From Bufo bufo (lineage: Eukaryota; Chordata; Amphibia; Anura; Bufonidae), in contig NC_053390.1 of assembly GCF_905171765.1 (NCBI RefSeq), positions 509,257,444 through 509,321,443 of the forward strand: a stretch of DNA of 64,000 bases. The letters are read 5' to 3'. Position 1 is the first letter of the stretch. Each line of letters opens with the position of its first letter. Shown one piece after another: positions 32,736-44,999 of this stretch. The notes under the pieces are model-generated. The model saw only the letters and a program-made list of their open reading frames with translations, was not told the DNA's origin and did no database searches. The position numbers were made by a program, and so were the translations under genes.

Positions 32736-33654
32736 TCCCAACTATTAATCAGGCCAAAGAGTCACTGCAAAGAGTTACTATTGCTTTGGTGGGATCACAT
32801 AGTACATTTAATATAGAAAATGTATAGTGCATTTATAGTCTGATAGGGTTTATATGGCATCATGGCATATAATCTAATACAATATTTTGTTTCGTAACAG
32901 ACTATAAAAATGTCATGAAATTGCAAGTATTTGCGATTCAGTAGATTTCTATGGATGCGACAGGTTAAGGTTACCAATGGTCGATAAATCCATAAACAGT
33001 TAATAAAAATAGGAACTCTTCCATAATCCTTGAAAAAAGTGGATGCAAGTGTTTATTTGTTTGACATTTTTGCAGTTTATTATGATATGTTCTGGTCTGT
33101 GGACCACAATCTTTATAACCTATTATGGTTTTCAATTTATAGCATATACCCTAGCCTTATCTTAACAAGTATTGAGGGGGTTGTCTGATGTCAAAAAATT
33201 TTAGGGGTAGCTGGGCATGGACTGATAATAAAAAATGAGTGTGGCCCTCTGCATAGAAGTCTATAGAGCAAAAAAAAAGCCACCGAGTGCATTTCCATAT
33301 CTCCCATACACTCAGAAGGTAACAGTCGGCCGAATTAGCATTTCCTGGAAAGCTGTGTTCCCAGACTTTTGCTAAGATGGCCAAATATCCATATCTCCGT
33401 CATAACAGAATGTAATCTGTCCATCCTTTGTTTCCTACAAAAGAGATCAGCTGGCAGACAAGCACCTTGCACATTAGACACAAGCTAACAAAAGAGAGCA
33501 GATACAGCCTTCAGCTATCACTGTGGTTTTCAATCACCAAAATCTCTCATTACAATAAATTGTCATAATTTTGTAGTTTTCCTCAGTTTATTTGGCTTTA
33601 TACTAATTAACTTTTGTTGTTTGCATTTGGCGGAAGTATTCCCCCCCCCCCCCT
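32736..33654. other. no recognised gene
   Basis: Mostly AT-rich. 33175-33400 may be a decayed MITE (GGGGTTGTCTGATG at its left). A run of 14 C lies near 33641. Confidence 0.4.
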
Positions 33655-33785
33655 CCCTAAAGTGGGGAAAATTGGCTTCTACCTCTAAGGAGTTTTTTTT
33701 CCTCTGGATCAACTTGCAGGATAACAGGCTGAACTAGATGGACAGATGTCTTTTTTCAGCCTTATAAACTATGTTACTATGTTAG
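33655..33785 (+). repeat. CR1-like LINE 3' tail
   Basis: GGATCAACTTGCAGGATAAC and the closing CTATGTTACTATGTT match 14390-14478. Only the tail is present, a severe 5' truncation. Confidence 0.85.
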
Positions 33786-34544
33786 CCATTGTGAACATTA
33801 CCATTTTAGAAAAGTCAATGCACCATAAGCAGAATTTAACACGTATGATGTTATATTTTATTACATATGCTACACTTCTAATGCTAGGTACCTGACAATC
33901 ATATAGGAATCCCAAGACACTTGAAGTACTTGGGTGCATGACAGCAAGTTTCAGATAAGCAATTACATTTTTCCATGACCTCTGTGATGTAGTACTACAG
34001 AAATAAAAAGAAGAAAAGCACTTCAAAAGATAAGAAAATGTATATAGCTCACCATCTAAATGTATGCTGCATGGCTTGTTTCTAAATATAAAACGTCTAC
34101 TAGATATTTAAGGATTAGCACCTCTGTTTACTGAGCACGGTCAGACTGACCCTCCAGAGGAACTTCTCATTACAATGGGACACAGCCAGAACAAAGGCCA
34201 GGAGAACCTACAGAGAAAAATGTCACCTCAAGCTGATAATAGTGAAAGTAACATTCTGTTAAGATATATTGTATCTGTAATGCAGTATAGTTTTCTGCAC
34301 AATGATATCAGCAAGGTTATGATGCAACAGACAATGGGTACTCAGAATAGTTTCTTCTGGTAGGACTGTATAATTGCGGGCATACCGATGTAGCATGGTT
34401 AGCACTCCTTTTTTCTGAGATTTCTGAGTTTGGTTATCTAATCTAAGCAAACACCTTCAATTGCTTTCCAATGGCTTTTGTCTCAAGATAATCAAATGAG
34501 TTAAGAAATTTGAGTTAACAGCGGGAGTGCTAACCATGGTGTAT
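33786..34544. other. no recognised feature
   Basis: Unique-looking AT-rich sequence. GCTAACCATG-type motifs near 34395 and 34530 face each other (GCATGGTTAGCACTCC and GGAGTGCTAACCATGG), about 130 bases apart, suggesting one more small inverted-repeat element at 34393-34540. Confidence 0.4.
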
Positions 34545-34549
34545 GTGGT

Positions 34550-35100
34550 TGTCACAGTAGGTGAGGGAAGGGAAGCAAACCAAACACAACAGACTTCAAC
34601 AAAGCAGCAGGCTAGGCCCCACAGCTAGGGAACAGGGAAAGGTCACCTCCTGACAATCCCTGAGCCTTTTCCTGACTGCTACCAACATGAACTAATCTCG
34701 ATGGTAGAAGTGTTCATGCACTCCAACCTAAGCCCTGCTGCAACTGACACAAACAGCAGCAGGCGAAAGACAACCGATTTCTTGCACAAGATGAAGGAAC
34801 CAGCGTCTACTTAAGGCCTAGCCATTACAAACAACAGAAGGGAAGGAAGGAGGACTTAACTGAAGACGAATTGGGAGCAGGAGATCCACCAAACACCAGA
34901 AGAGATCTCCAGGAGAAACTATAAACCGTAAGGTCTATAGTGAGAGGCAGGTATAAATAGCATCACTAACTAACTAATGAGCAGAACCTGTGAGGGGGTG
35001 GGATCCTGCCCAAATCCACAACAAAGCAATCTGTCAGATAGATTCACGTGCAGCAGGTCTGACAGATCTTCTCAGATCACTCACAGGGCAGGGCTTGACA
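34550..35100 (-). mobile_element. solo LTR (551 bp)
   Basis: Begins TGTCACAGTAGG and ends GGGCTTGACA. The 5-base duplication GTGGT is at 34545-34549 and 35101-35105. The sequence GGTCACCTCCTGACAATCCC and the following 100 bases resemble the reverse complement of the 3' part of the LTR at 28026, so it lies in minus orientation. A TATTTATA motif is available on the minus strand near 34955. Confidence 0.9.
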
Positions 35101-35105
35101 GTGGT

Positions 35106-35569
35106 AGTACTTAAATGGTTATTCCATTTGTGAGAAGTTATCACCTATCCACAGGATAGAGAATAATTATTAGATCGGTTGGGGGGTCATACCATTAGGA
35201 CCCCCACTGATCACAAGAATAGGTACCCCCATACCACTCTGGCCCCCCAAAATGAACAGAGTGGAAGGTTGGGCATGGCCACTGCCACTCCATCTCTGTG
35301 GAAGTTACAGAAATAGCTGAGATGGTCACAAGAATAGGGACCCCTATACCCCTCTGGCCCCCCAAAATGAACAGAGTCGAAGGTCGGGCATGGGCACTGC
35401 CACTCTATCTCTATGCAAGTTACAGAAATAGCTGAGCGCTGTTCTCAGCTGTCTCTGAAACTCCCACAGAGATGAATGGAGCCGCAGGAGAGGCGTACAA
35501 GGTCCCTGTTCTTGTGATTGGTGGGGGTCTCTGTACTGTGCTCCATTTAGCATTTCCACAACCTTGACC
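35106..35569. mobile_element. decayed MITE of the CCTATCCACAGGAT family, partly duplicated
   Basis: CACCTATCCACAGGATAGAG and a GGGGGTCATACC...GACCCCCACTGATC segment mark a common anuran MITE. A segment of about 115 bases with CTCTGGCCCCCCAAAATGAA occurs twice (35239 and 35355). Confidence 0.6.
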
Positions 35570-36240
35570 AGTTTTCCTGTCCCAGACACTAAACAACAGA
35601 ACTACAACATGATGCTGCCACCACCATGATTTACTTTAGGAATGGTATTGGGCAGATGATGAGCAGTGCCTGGTATGATGCTTTGAATTGAAATTTTGGG
35701 TGTTGGTTTCATCAGACCAGAGAATCTTGTTTCTCACAGTCTGAGAGTCCTGTTTTTTTCTGCATACAGGATCTTTGGAGCTCAGACAGAGTGACCATTG
35801 GGTTCTTGGTCACCTCTCTTACGAAAGGCTCTTCACTCCCATTTACTTTAGTTTGGTGGAGCGGCTAGTCCTGGGAAGAGTCCTGGTTGTGCCAAACATC
35901 TTCCATTAAAGAATTATGGAGGCCACTGTGCTTTTAGGAACTTTCAATGCATCCCTTCTTATACCGTTCTCCACATCTGTGCCTCCATACAATCCTGTTT
36001 TCCTCTTCATGGCTTAGTTTCTGCTCTTATATGTACAGTATTGTCAGCTGTGAGACTTTATATAGACAGGGGTGTGGCTTTCCAAATCATGTCCAATTAA
36101 CTGAATTTACTAGAGGTGGGCTCCAATCAAGGTGTAGAAATATTTCAAAGATGATCAAGAGAAATGGGAGGCCCCCAGAGCTAAATTTCAAGTGTCATAG
36201 CAAAAGGTCTGAATATGTCCATGTGAAATTTTTGTTTTTC
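35570..36240 (-). pseudogene. Tc1-like transposon fragment
   Basis: On the minus strand the sequence gives FGTTRTLPRTSRS and DSQTVRNKILWSDET, with the first catalytic Asp. The DNA for GATGCTGCCACCACCATG and the closing GGTCTGAATATGTCC matches a Tc1-like family widespread in fish and amphibians. The helix-turn-helix joins the core with deletions, and the frame is broken. Confidence 0.72.
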
Positions 36241-36675
36241 CCTCTCCATCAGCAGAAAATATCTCCCCAGTCGTTGGCCCTCTGTGGTGGAGACAGCTAA
36301 GGAGGTGAGGTGTGGGCCACAGCACGGAGCCAATCCTACCTTCAGCATGCTGCCTGGCCCTTCAGTGCTACCAAACATACTGAAGAATACAGCACTACAC
36401 TAGACCCACTGTACCAACCAACCAATTTGACTTTGGGCTAATCCTTAAGGCATTATTCTGGTGATCTCCTGGTTTTCACCTTTTAACCCCTATTAAGTTA
36501 TCTGGACTTCACTGCAGGGGACCCACCTCACGGAATAGTCCCAGTGTAGTTTGCAGCTGACCCACAGAATAAAAGACATTGTGCAAAGCACCAAGAGATC
36601 AAGCAATACCCTTAGTCACATTCACTGGTAAATTAGTAAACTAGGAACCTAGGCTAAAAATGGAAGTAGTAGTAG
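36241..36675. other. no recognised feature
   Basis: No frame or repeat I can place. Confidence 0.4.
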
Positions 36676-36680
36676 TTCAA

Positions 36681-37317
36681 TGTCACGTTTAGGTGTGGGA
36701 GGGAAACACCACACTGAACATAGGAGGGAAAGGGGTGAGGGAATAAGGCCTGGAAACTAGGGAAAGGAGATGGACACCTCCTAGTAAAACCCTAATCAAA
36801 GTCCTGACTAACTACCAGTATGAACAGACCCCAGAGGTAGGTGAGTTCATACACAGGAATACCTATAGAGTCCTTACTCACCCTATAGGACCCTGGTACT
36901 AATGTCAGGACTGAGACAACCTGTTCCTCCAAAAGGAAGGACAAACAGGAGTCTCCCTCAGGTCTTAATACAAATGACAGGGAAATGCAACGCACAAAAT
37001 AACCCAAACAAAATACAAAAGGGAAAGAAAACACTTAACTTCAAGTGGCTATGGCAGCATCAGGAACTTAGCCGAGATCCACACATCAGCTATCCACAAC
37101 TCAAACAGAAGCTATAAACCGCATAGCATAGTGGGAGAAACAACAATAAATAAAGAAGGTTAAACTACCATAATAGCCACACCTGGGGAAAGATGGTGTG
37201 GCAAGCACCAGAAACAACACAAACGTCATTCGATCCAAACGGAAAACATGTCAGATCAAACCACGTGTTGCCAGACTCACCGATATCCTGCCACCTGTCG
37301 CGGGAACGTCCGTGACA
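36681..37317 (-). mobile_element. solo LTR (637 bp)
   Basis: Begins TGTCACGTTTAGGTG and ends GTCCGTGACA, flanked by the 5-base duplication TTCAA (36676-36680 and 37318-37322). Shares AGCTATAAACCG-type sequence with the LTR at 34550 and is taken to lie in the same minus orientation. Confidence 0.9.
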
Positions 37318-37639
37318 TTCAATGAATAATGTTCCTAATGGAAGTAGCGGGGCAGCAATGGACATGGGCTAGTGCTGTAACTATATCGATTACATCCAGT
37401 GATGTCTACTCTGATGTAGATGTTCTCATTCATCATCTTCTCCATTTTCCTCAGGCCACATTTCCATCATCTTCCCCATCCTAGGGCCCCAGCAGTGTCA
37501 TCCATCTGCCACCGCCAAAACTGTGCTCGCCATGCCCCCAAATGCTATACTGTCATAAAGAAAAAGTATTACTAGTGCCCCTATTGTGACCTCAGTAATA
37601 ATAATGTCTCCTAAAGTTCCTCCAGTAATAACAATGCCC

Positions 37640-37985
37640 CAGTATTAAAAGGGTTTTCCAAGATTTTACAACTGATGACCTATTCTCAGTATAGAGTATC
37701 AGTATCCTATCAGTGGGGATCCAAAACCTGGGACCCCGCTGATCAGCTGTTTGAGAAGACGCCGGCGTTCTTGTGAGCACCGCAGCCTTCTCTCTGCTTA
37801 CCAAGCACAGCACTGTACATTGAATAGCAGCTTGGTATCATGCTCAACCCTGTTCCCTTCAATGGGGATGAGCTGCGCTTAAGCCATGCGACCCATGAGC
37901 ATGTTACTACCCTAGGAAATAGTGAGAGAATGAGGTGGCGCTAATGTGATTAGTGGGAAGGAGGATTGATAACATGCACACAAGT
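37640..37985. mobile_element. MITE, TTTCCAAG/GATGACCTATTC family
   Basis: AAAAGGGTTTTCCAAGATTT followed by GATGACCTATTCTCAG and CTGATCAGCTGTTTGAGAAG. Same family as 41765-42107 and 48405-48625. The right end is not clear. Confidence 0.65.
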
Positions 37986-39659
37986 CCATGTTACCCTCTC
38001 CCTGGGTTCATATACAGTTATACAGACAGATGAGGATCTATTTCTCTCCACGTAGCATTTTACCATGTCTCCCACTGCCACTCTCTCCTCCTCCACATTG
38101 GTTGATCACAGTGGGCTGAAAGAGGAAAATCTTAAATATCTCAGGCTGTGTAGCAGCTAGAGATGCGCCAGGTCATATTTTAAAGCTAACAATCTAAGCT
38201 TTTAAATAAGACCAAGTTTGCACTGGCAAATTCACCTACATTCTATGTCTCATAAGTTTAAGGCCTAGTGAACTGTGGCCTATGAGCGTGAACAACAGAG
38301 CAGTGGACCATCAGCTCAAGTGCCCCACTGCACTATTCAACTGTACTGTCATCCTGAGGACAGCAATACATCGGAATTCAGAAGGGCACCTGCGGCTGCC
38401 AGCCTGGTACATAAGTAGCTTCTAGGAGTGACAGATTATTATATAACTGGTCAGCGGGTATGAGGAGGGCTCAGGTGGCCTTCTGGGCATTGGTCCACTG
38501 GGAATCTTCCCAGTAGCATCTATGGCCATTATGCCCCTGCTTAAGGTGAATGTGAACCTGTATTTTGGTGTTGTATACTTGTTCTTTTGCATGTGGACTA
38601 CCAGCACTCAATGCTAGTGTAGCATTGAGTGGGCTTGTGTAGCCTCCATTTACTGTTATGGGAGTTACAAACAGTGCGTTTTCAGAATTTCAGACACCCT
38701 GGGCTGGCGCTTACTGTGGGCTATTCCCATCCCTGGCAATGAAAGGCCAAGAAGGGCCAGACTGTTTAACAATATGAAAGACCAGTCGCCTCTCTTGACG
38801 GTCCACTTACTAAGGGGTTATGGACAACAGGGAAACTCTGTGCACCAAATGCATTCCTGAATAATGCTATACACATGGCTTACTTACATCTTTGGGTCTG
38901 CACTGGATATTTCCATAAAGATTTGAGGTTTCAAAATATTGATCCCTTAGAAATGTTTCTGTACCATAGTTACTTATAACAATGACCTAGTTGTCATTCA
39001 GAGTATGCATGAACTGGCAAAGATGTCCAAAGCAAACTAATAAGCTTCATATAATTTTTTTAGCTTTATTTTTTTTTTACTATAATAAAGGTTAATAACT
39101 TATACATTTTTACTCAGGCTTTAATAGCTCACTTTTTTTATGTTTTTTCCTATTCTCCTTGTAGACTTGGTACTCTGATGCGATCAAGACCTAAGACTAC
39201 TAGCAAAGCAATGGTTGGCAGAGATTGGTTGCCTTTTGTAGTTAGGAACATTTAGAACAATGCAAGTTTATGGGGGTAGGGGGTATTAGGAGCTTAATTA
39301 CTTCATTTTAACATCTATCCTTGTTGAATTCAACTCCTCTTGCAACATCCTCTTGCAAACATATCTATAAGATCAGCTATTACATTTCGTACTCACAAAT
39401 TCCATTGTAGCTTTGTAAGAACCTAGCCAAGTTGCATCATCATGGAGTAGTGCCAAATCTCTCATCTAACAGCAAAGTTGCAGCTGTTCAAGCAACCTGT
39501 AGTCTTGTTTTCAGACATATAATCAAGTTCCCTGAATTGTACTGAAGCAGTTCAATAGATGGTTCACCCAGGTATTGTACACATAAAATGTAGTCTTTAC
39601 AGTCGGCATATGCAGTTCCCAATACTGTGTATAGGAGGCTCTCTTTTCAATCAGGCTGT
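37986..39659. other. no recognised gene
   Basis: About 1.7 kb of the least repetitive sequence in the window. I see no open frame with family resemblance, no splice-bounded exon I would trust, and no clear transposon ends. Confidence 0.45.
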
Positions 39660-40165
39660 ACAACATTTTCGAGGTTTAGTTCAGATTCACCAAATTTTTT
39701 AAAAAGTTTGGTTCGGACCCGAATTGATTAGACACAAACTAAATTGGCTCCAATTTCCCTGGAAATTGGTATATAACAACCTCTAGTCTCCTAGACTAGA
39801 CTAGAATTTTTAGGAAACGTTATCTTTTTGTAAATTTTTCATGAATTTTTGCATTTTCTTTCCCCATCCTCTAAGCTCTTGAACTTTATAACAGCAATAG
39901 CAAAACATGTCATTCTGATTTTGACATACATAGCTATGGGTAAATGCATGCATGACGGCATTCACAAACAGCTTGTTCAAAAACATACTGCGCCGTCAGA
40001 TGTGTTCCAAAACTTCCAAAATTGTCCCTTATCTGGGTCAGATGGTGATAAACACTGTGTTATGGGATTATAAAAAATAAAAAATTGGCTTGTTGGGGGA
40101 CCAAACTCCAAAAATGATGCCTTGACCGAGTCAGAATACCTGCCCATACGGCATGCCCAAGTGTT
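39660..40165. repeat. unnamed dispersed repeat, copy 1
   Basis: Aligns by eye with 44214-44820 over about 500 bases: AAAGTTTGGTTCGGACCC, GGTATATAACAACCTCTAGT, CATAGCTATGGGTAAA, CACTGTGTTATG and ATGATGCCTTGAC. No coding frame, and no ends I recognise. Confidence 0.75.
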
Positions 40166-40184
40166 CAAGGGGTAAATGTAATGA

Positions 40185-40562
40185 TCAAAATTATCAGATC
40201 CGCGTGGATCAAAGTCACCTGGTATGCTTGGTATTGCAGCTCAGCCGCATTCACTTCAATGGGGCTGAGCTGCATGACCGTATGGATTTTGCGGTCCGGT
40301 GCGGATGACATCTGTGTGCATTCTGTATTTTGCGTAACCGAACAGCTGGCTTCTAATAGAACAGTACTATCCTTGTCTATAATGCGGACAATAATAGGAC
40401 ATGTTCTATTGTTTTGCGGAACGGACATAAAGAAACGGAATGCACAGGGAGTAACTTCCGTTTCCTTACGGACACATTGAAATTAATTGTTCTGCATATG
40501 GTCTGTAGAAAAAACGGAACGGACGCGGAAAGAAAATACTTTCGTGTGCATGAGCCCGTACA
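40185..40562. mobile_element. MITE of the GTGCATGAGCCC family
   Basis: The right end is TTTCGTGTGCATGAGCCC. The interior has GCGGACAATAATAGGACATG and GCGGAACGGAC motifs with inverse counterparts. The left part (40235-40275) has a separate palindrome, TGCAGCTCAGCC...GGGGCTGAGCTGCAT. Confidence 0.7.
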
Positions 40563-40680
40563 GTGACGCTACATGGCCTGCAGTGCTCATGAACTCTATT
40601 CAGCTGATCGGCGGGGTCCCAGGTGTCGAATCCCCACTGATCTGATATTGATGACCTATCCACAATGTAGGTGAGAAACG
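40563..40680. mobile_element. fragment of the GATGACCTATCC MITE family
   Basis: CAGCTGATCGGCGGGGTCCC and TGATATTGATGACCTATCC, inverse to the left half of 41765-42107. Confidence 0.65.
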
Positions 40681-41764
40681 TACAGCAATCTTCCTTGTAT
40701 GGCAGATGAAGTTTCCGCTGACTTAGGTCTTTCCCTCATGGACTGGCACATATGCTGTCACTTTGCTGCTTTTTACCATCAGCTCTTCTCTATGATGCTT
40801 ACTCATCCACAGCTTACACTAGACTGAACTCACTTCCTCCCAGAGAGGATGATTGGCGCCAGCTCTGCCTAGTAACAGTAGCTAGGAACCTCCCACTCTC
40901 CATATGCATTCTTTGGGACCTTACCTTAATATGCACCACATCCAATGACTACAACTGTATATAAATATAGTGAGCTGAAATATATTTGACAAAGATAAAA
41001 AGACTTAAAAGTGGGAAGGTTTGACTGGAGATTACAAACAGCCTAAATTAAAGTAGCTACATTCAGTAGCAGAGCTGGGTTTTTCAATTAAATTTTTGTG
41101 AAACTAGACTATGGTTTATTTCACTTCAAGTAGGATTGTAAGTAGTCTTGATGCCCAATTGAAGCAGCCAAGTAAGTAAAATGTGGTTGACATATAAGTT
41201 TGTTACATACAGTAGTATATATAATGTGGTAGTGGTGACATGATATAGGCCCATGAGCCTGCTGTTCCTAGCAGGGGGTGGTCTGAATTTGGCTTCAAAA
41301 ACTGCATCAAAAAAACCTAAAGCTGCCCTTACATTCAATAGCTGTCGGACAACTATCTCTCCTGACTTCCTCCTGTCTACCCCATACACATATTCATTTT
41401 ATGATCCTTGTCTTCCCTAACATCATGTGTCGGCTGATCCCGTTGTTCTCCCTGCAGGTTTGCCCAACAAAAAACGAATGTGTATGGCCAACACAGAAAT
41501 GTTACTGTCTGATTGTCCAGTAGTAACAAGCCAGTTTTATGGAATAAGACACAAAAGTGTTGGTCTTTAGTAAGTGACCCCCCCATTTTTTTGTGTTATT
41601 CTACTACTTTGTACTACTTTATTTTTTACAATTCTGCACTTTGCCTTTGCATTATGTTTCAGCAGATTATAATACTATTACCTGATGCAAAGCAAATACA
41701 GAATATGATACATACTGGGATTTGTGCCATTATTAGTTTGACCTTGAAGAAAATGTATCCTTAT
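40681..41764. other. no recognised gene
   Basis: Mixed AT-rich sequence without coherent frames or clear repeat ends. Confidence 0.4.
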
Positions 41765-42107
41765 TGTAAAGGCATTTTCTGGGAGTTTTACACTGATGAC
41801 CTGTCCTCAGGATAGGTCATCAGTATCTGACTGGTTGAGGTCTGACAGCTGATCAGCTGTTTGTGCACTCACAGTAGTACCACAGCGCTGTACATTGTAT
41901 AGTGTCTAAGCTTCATTGACTTCTATGTAACTGAGCTGCGCCTAGGCCATTTGACCGATGAACGTCACACGTCTTAGGAAAAGCTGGAGAAGGCTGCAGC
42001 GCCTGGGTCCCAAGTGTCGGCCCTTCCCCCGATCAGACGCTGATGACTGATGACCTATCCAGATAATAGGACAACATTGTAAAACACTTGGAAAACCCCT
42101 TTAAAAT
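41765..42107. mobile_element. palindromic MITE, GATGACCTGTCCTCAGGATA family
   Basis: The left end AAGGCATTTTCTGGGAG and the right end CTTGGAAAACCCCTTTA are inverted relatives. The left inner block GATGACCTGTCCTCAGGATA returns as CTGATGACCTATCCAGATAA on the right. Confidence 0.75.
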
Positions 42108-42187
42108 ACTAAGCAGGGGGACATCACAAATTCTGCTCAGAAGCTATTTCAAACATTTCTATATTTTCTTGTGAATACCAATATTAA

Positions 42188-42633
42188 AGGGGTTGTCCGG
42201 GTTCACCCAGTCAGCACCCCTGATGTTTGCATCAGAACATCTCATGCTCCGATGCACTTCCTTGCCCTGTGCTAGATCGCACAGGGAACTGGCTCTTCTG
42301 TTTACAATGACACACTGATTCCGCCCGGCAGTGTGTTCGATGACGTCACCGGCTCTGATGGGCGTGCTTTAGCGCTGCCCTAGCCTTTTTACTAACTAGG
42401 GCAGCGCTAAAGCTCGCCCATCAGTGCCGGTGATGTCACCGGGCTTCCTGACAGCCCCATGGATAGCCCAGAACGTCACCGGAACTCTTGAAAATTCTTT
42501 TGTCCTGCGCGATTTAGCGCAGGGCAAAGGAGAGCATTGGAGCATGAACTACTCCGAAGCTCAAGTCAGGGGGGCTGCCTGGGTTAAAAAATGGGGATAT
42601 ATCCAGGTTCAGCTCTGAACCCGGACAACCCCT
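42188..42633. mobile_element. TTAA-flanked palindromic MITE (AGGGGTTGTCCGGG family)
   Basis: Starts AGGGGTTGTCCGGGTTCA and ends TGAACCCGGACAACCCCT, with TTAA at 42184-42187 and 42634-42637. The centre pairs CTTTAGCGCTGCCCTAG with CTAGGGCAGCGCTAAAG near 42370-42410. Confidence 0.92.
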
Positions 42634-42838
42634 TTAATAGCAGGACACACACACACAGGTAGTTGTCAATCACTGAAAAGCCTACTTGACTTCAAAGCCC
42701 AGAATCAACAGGAATTGAAATTAATAAATGTCATGTTTTACTGAATCTTTTCCCACAAAACTATATATCAATCCTTGTGCTCTATAGCATGCTGTCTACA
42801 GCTCAAACACCATGATCAATGAGACAGGTTCCCTTTAA

Positions 42839-43412
42839 AGGGTTTCTGTCACCAGAATTAACCCTATTAAATTAGCTGACATTAGCGATGTGCTTATGTC
42901 AGCTGAACCTAACTAGCCTATTCCTACTATGCCCCCGTTACTCCAGAAATATAACTTTTATAATATGCTAATTAGCCTCTAGGAGCAGGGGGGGGGGGCG
43001 TTGCCCCTGTTCCTAGAGGCTCTGTTCTCCCACCTCTGGCCACGCACTGCTACACTAGATTGACAGGGCCAGGCAGCCTTCACCTCCAACTGCCGGGCCT
43101 GTGCGCTGGGGAAATCTTGCGCCGTTCAGTGACGCAGTGATGAAACTGGCAAACTCCCTTGACTCTCTGCGCCTGCGCCAAATACTGAATGGGGCGGCGC
43201 AGGCGCGAGATTTACACGCTGCCTGGCCCTGTCAATCTAGTGTAGCAACGCCCCCCTGCACCTAGAGGCTAATTAGCATATTATAAAAATTTTATTTTTG
43301 GAGCAACGGGGGCTTAGATAAAAGTAGGAATAGGCTAGTTAGGTTCAGCTGACATTAGCACATCGCTAATGTCAGCTAGTTTGATAGGGTTAAGTCTGGT
43401 CACAGAAACCCT
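42839..43412. mobile_element. TTAA-flanked palindromic MITE, relative of the 736-bp family
   Basis: Starts AGGGTTTCTGTCACCAGA and ends with its inverse, flanked by TTAA (42835-42838 and 43413-43416). It shares its ends, the TTATAATATGCTAAT block and the overall plan with 10405-11140, but the interior differs. A further MITE end (GACAGGTTCCC) abuts it on the left. Confidence 0.9.
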
Positions 43413-43456
43413 TTAATCTTTCATTCGTCTTTTTTAACAACTGTTCCTGCTCTGAC

Positions 43457-43782
43457 TGTCATGAACGTACCTGTACGCAGACGGATACCGCACGTGACAA
43501 GGGGTGGTTAACTTCCGGTTAACCCTTTATAGATACAATTCGGTATACTGCCACCACATGTTTTTACAGCACACGAACCGACTACCAGACACTCACCCTC
43601 ACGCAGAGCTGGGAATGAACCAGGTACCGCTTGCTGACTGATATTCCTTTGCTTAGAACACGGAAGACTTAGCAAATAAGATTTTTCAATCTTTTAATAA
43701 AAGGTAAAAGGAAAAACAGTGCATATATACATTTACAGAAAAATGACTATTCTAGGTGATAATAATTCAAGGTAATAGTAAA
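43457..43782 (-). repeat. fragment of the second Gmr1-like LTR
   Basis: TGTCATGAACGTACCTGTAC and the next 320 bases follow 24420-24830 closely, with one internal deletion of about 80 bases near 43640. Confidence 0.9.
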
Positions 43783-43839
43783 TCTGTGCCAGAAATATGC
43801 CTATTTTAGGCGTATTTCTGTTTGATAAATGATCCCCTT

Positions 43840-44213
43840 TGTTCTCATGGAGAAGAATCCTTGTCACCTCTGGAGACTGCTCTTTTTCTTCTCCAGAGGC
43901 AGTGCCCTCTTGTCTTTGGAAGGGATTTTACCTAGAACAGCTTTTCACCATATTTTTTGTACAGCCCATTCATATATGTACAGGTTAATCATGTCTCCCC
44001 TTAGACGACTCTTCTAATACTTAATTAATGTAATTCTTTTCATCTTTTCTTATAAGACCCTCCATGCCCCTTATCAGTTTAGTTGCTCTTCTTTGTACTT
44101 TTTCTAGATCCAGAACATTCTTTCTATGAACCAGCGCCCAAAACTGAACTGTATATTCCAAATAAGGTTGCACCAAGGCTTTGTAAAGTGGTAGTATTAC
44201 AGTATGTCCCTGT
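43840..44213 (-). pseudogene. CR1-like LINE RT fragment
   Basis: The minus strand gives [26 protein letters not shown] and SRLRGDMINLYIY, the C-terminal CR1/Rex-type RT blocks, with a shift near 44015. It is a third CR1-like subfamily in this window. Confidence 0.75.
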
Positions 44214-44820
44214 TAGTGAACCTGTCGACATTTGGTTCGGTACCAATTCGCCAAATTTTGGGAAAAGTTTGGTTTGGACCCAAATTAATTCAGGCTGAAC
44301 CAGATTGACCCCAATAGCCATGGAAGTTGGTATATAACACCCTCTAGTCCCTGAGGACTGTTTAGAAAAACATGTTCTCTTTTCATGAATTTTCTATGAA
44401 TTTTTGCTTTTTCTCTCCCCCCTCCCTCGGCAATAGTAAATCATGTCTGAGTGACACTGACATATATAGCTATGGGTAAACGCATGTTTGACAGTGTTAA
44501 TAAACAGTAAATACATTTTCCAAAGGAGCTGTCAAAAATGAAAGGTGGAATCTGATTGGTTGCTATGGGCAACTAAGCCAGTTCTACTTTACACCAGATT
44601 GATAAATGACCCCAAGTGTGTTTAAAAATTGAGCCGTCACATGTGTTATCTATTTTTATATTCCAAAGCTTCCAAAAATTGTCCCCTATTGGGGTCAGAT
44701 AGTGTTTAAACAGACACTGTGTTATGAGGAAAAAAATGTGGATTGTTGGCGGACCAAGCATGCAAAAATTATGCCTTGACAGGGTTAGAATGCCTGTCCA
44801 TACGATACGTATTAAGTGTT
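44214..44820. repeat. unnamed dispersed repeat, copy 2, split by half a MITE
   Basis: Counterpart of 39660-40165. The insertion at 44516-44617 interrupts it after the AAACAGTAAATAC block; copy 1 reads across this position. Confidence 0.75.
44516..44617. mobile_element. half of the TTTATCAAACTGG MITE
   Basis: CCAAAGGAGCTGTCAAAAAT through TTGATAAATGACCCC equals the right half of 7656-7810. Confidence 0.8.
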
Positions 44821-44999
44821 AATTGTCAGAAGAAAAAGTGGCTCTTTCTGAACGAGCCTAGAAATACTCTCCCTTTTAATTGGGAGCAGCAGCAGTGAAG
44901 TGTGGATGTGCAAAGGGTAGGGAAATAAGAGGCATGTGGAGGCAGCAGAAGCAAAATAGCATGGAACAAACAAGGCAGTAGGTCATTATTCTATGGGTG

